In this document: in pieces, positions 6,179 through 7,027 of the stretch
How positions within the stretch are numbered: the first letter of the stretch is position 1
How the letters are laid out: each line of letters begins with the position of its first letter
Made by a program: the position numbers and the translations under genes
The notes under the pieces: generated by a model
What the model saw: only the letters and a program-made list of their open reading frames with translations
The model's database searches: none
What the model was told of the DNA's origin: nothing
Assembly (NCBI GenBank): GCA_013002375.1
Contig: JABDJW010000284.1
Span: 1 to 7,027 of the forward strand
Reading direction: 5' to 3'
Source of the DNA: Acidimicrobiales bacterium
GTDB lineage: Bacteria > Actinomycetota > Acidimicrobiia > Acidimicrobiales > SHLQ01
Length of the DNA: 7,027 nucleotides

Positions 6179-6231
6179 TGACCCGTACCCATCTGGCGGT
6201 TCACGGCGTTATCAGGGAGCGACATGGCTGA
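6178..6231 (+). CDS. 17-codon ORF bridging the sigma and membrane-protein genes
   Basis: ATG6178 overlaps the sigma-factor TGA by one base and has GAAGGAG (6164-6170) 7 nt upstream, the best-spaced ribosome binding site on this side of the window. The frame encodes a His/Arg-rich 17-residue peptide and stops at 6229-6231, 8 nt inside the next gene, whose ATG is at 6224. It could be a coupling or leader ORF that carries ribosomes to the next start. It could also be the true start of the next gene interrupted by a frameshift, or chance. No homology is recognised in the peptide. Confidence 0.35.
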   Translation: MTRTHLAVHGVIRERHG

Positions 6232-7027
6232 TCGGAAACCATCACGCCGCCGTTCACGGCGGGACCTCGATGAACTGGCAAGTGGAGCGACCGACTCGTC
6301 GGTGCTGGGAACCTTCGTCGGCGAGCTGCGCTCGATGGGTCAAGGCGATGGTGTGATGCCCGATCAGGCGCTGACCGAGTTTGTCAGCGCACCACATCGC
6401 CAACCCGAAACGGTCGCGCTCACGACCACTCACGAGAAGGAACATCCCTCCATGCTCTCCCAACTTGCCACCATCGCAGCCACCACGGCCGGAAAGGTCG
6501 CCCTGACGGGCGGCGTCGCCGCCGCAGCGGTCACTGGCGTAGTCGTCGTGGACAACGTCACCGGCCCCGAGCCGGTTGTCGTTGTCGCCTCCGACGGCTC
6601 CGACGATTCTTCAACCACGTCGACGCTTGCGCTGTCTGAGAGATCGACGACAACGATGGTTAAGTCGTCGGAGTCGTCATCATCATCGACACCGGTCGGC
6701 TCGCCGATTGCCGACACCGAGCCCATCACGATCCAGGCTCTCGAGGCCGGCACCGTCACCTATCAGGTGAGCGATGGCTCGATCGTGCTGTTGGAAGCCG
6801 CCCCCGCCGCCGGCTGGATCGTGAAAGCCGAAGCCGACCGACCCGGCGAGGTCGAACTGTCGTTCAGAAACGGTGATCAGCGGATCGACGTCGACATCGA
6901 AATCGACGATGGCGAAGTGAAGGTCGAGGTCGAGCGAAAGGATGGCGACTCGTCCGACGACGAAGAGTCCTACGGCGACCACGACTACGAAGATGACTCC
7001 TACAACGACGATGACGATGAGTACGAC
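6224..7027 (+). CDS. Single-pass membrane protein with acidic tail, candidate anti-sigma or sigma-linked protein (3' end cut)
   Basis: An open frame of 268 codons runs from ATG6224 off the right edge; AGGGAG (6214-6219) lies 4 nt upstream. Visible layout: a basic N-terminus (Lys5, then R-R-R-S-R-R at 8-13); a short soluble part with a helix L-G-T-F-V-G-E-L-R-S-M and P-D-Q-A-L-T-E-F-V (about 28-54); one hydrophobic segment at about 92-109 rich in Ala/Val/Gly after Lys91; a Ser/Thr/Asp-rich linker (about 123-160) with five serines in a row; a predicted beta-rich region (about 165-238); and a very acidic Asp/Glu/Tyr tail from 240 onward. The basic end suggests an N-inside orientation with the C-terminal part outside the membrane. 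The location after an ECF sigma gene and the K-V-A-L-T-G-G-V-A type membrane segment recall sigma-linked membrane proteins of actinobacteria. The visible part has no Cys and so no zinc anti-sigma motif. The anti-sigma role is inference. Confidence 0.72.
   Translation, partial: MADRKPSRRRSRRDLDELASGATDSSVLGTFVGELRSMGQGDGVMPDQALTEFVSAPHRQPETVALTTTHEKEHPSMLSQLATIAATTAGKVALTGGVAAAAVTGVVVVDNVTGPEPVVVVASDGSDDSSTTSTLALSERSTTTMVKSSESSSSSTPVGSPIADTEPITIQALEAGTVTYQVSDGSIVLLEAAPAAGWIVKAEADRPGEVELSFRNGDQRIDVDIEIDDGEVKVEVERKDGDSSDDEESYGDHDYEDDSYNDDDDEYD
6956..7027 (+). repeat. Low-complexity Asp/Glu/Tyr-coding tract
   Basis: Repeated GAC/GAT/GAA/TAC codons encode about 24 residues that are almost all Asp, Glu, Ser, Tyr or Gly, with a loose E-S-Y, D-Y-E, D-S-Y, D-E-Y periodicity. 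The tract reaches the window end, so its full length is unknown. It is part of the membrane-protein gene rather than a separate element. Confidence 0.6.

Noticed and set aside
6430..6982. Minus-strand open frames rich in Asp/Val/Thr opposite the membrane-protein gene
   Set aside because: They mirror the Ser/Thr- and Asp-rich codons of the plus-strand gene, which has a ribosome binding site, a basic N-terminus and a membrane segment. The minus frames have none of these.

Overview
The window is GC-rich, densely packed DNA with GTG as well as ATG starts, short or overlapping gene junctions and actinobacterial-type proteins. A high-GC actinobacterium, possibly of the Acidimicrobiia, is the best guess. 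That assignment is inference from protein style and base composition; no marker gene is present.

Left part (1-1277). The last 41 residues of a short-chain dehydrogenase/reductase run in from the left edge. A plus-strand MmcQ/YjbR-family gene follows (156-545). It converges on a minus-strand DUF899 thioredoxin-like gene (567-1277), which probably has its own promoter.

Middle (1348-5473, minus strand). This is a compact operon for the branched-chain 2-oxoacid dehydrogenase complex, read right to left: E1 alpha, E1 beta, then the lipoyl-bearing E2 acyltransferase. Both junctions are 4-nt GTGA stop/start overlaps. A HAD-superfamily gene of the haloacid dehalogenase type II group starts 24 nt after E2 and is probably co-transcribed. 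E1 decarboxylates the 2-oxoacids derived from Val, Leu and Ile, and E2 passes the acyl group to CoA. The E3 dihydrolipoamide dehydrogenase needed to reoxidise E2 is not in the window.

Right part (5603-7027, plus strand). An ECF-type sigma factor is transcribed divergently from the dehydrogenase operon across a 129-nt spacer that holds several small inverted repeats and promoter-like elements. Downstream is a gene for a single-pass membrane protein with a basic N-terminus, one hydrophobic segment, a Ser/Thr-rich linker, a predicted extracytoplasmic region and a very acidic tail. It is cut by the window end. Its position suggests a partner or regulator of the sigma factor, but it lacks the usual zinc anti-sigma motif. 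A 17-codon ORF with a good ribosome binding site bridges the two genes by overlapping both.

Most of the window is ordinary metabolism. The sigma factor / mini-ORF / acidic membrane protein cassette is the least conventional part. No RNA genes, mobile elements, CRISPR arrays or convincing terminators were seen, and no gene-free stretch exceeds 130 bases.
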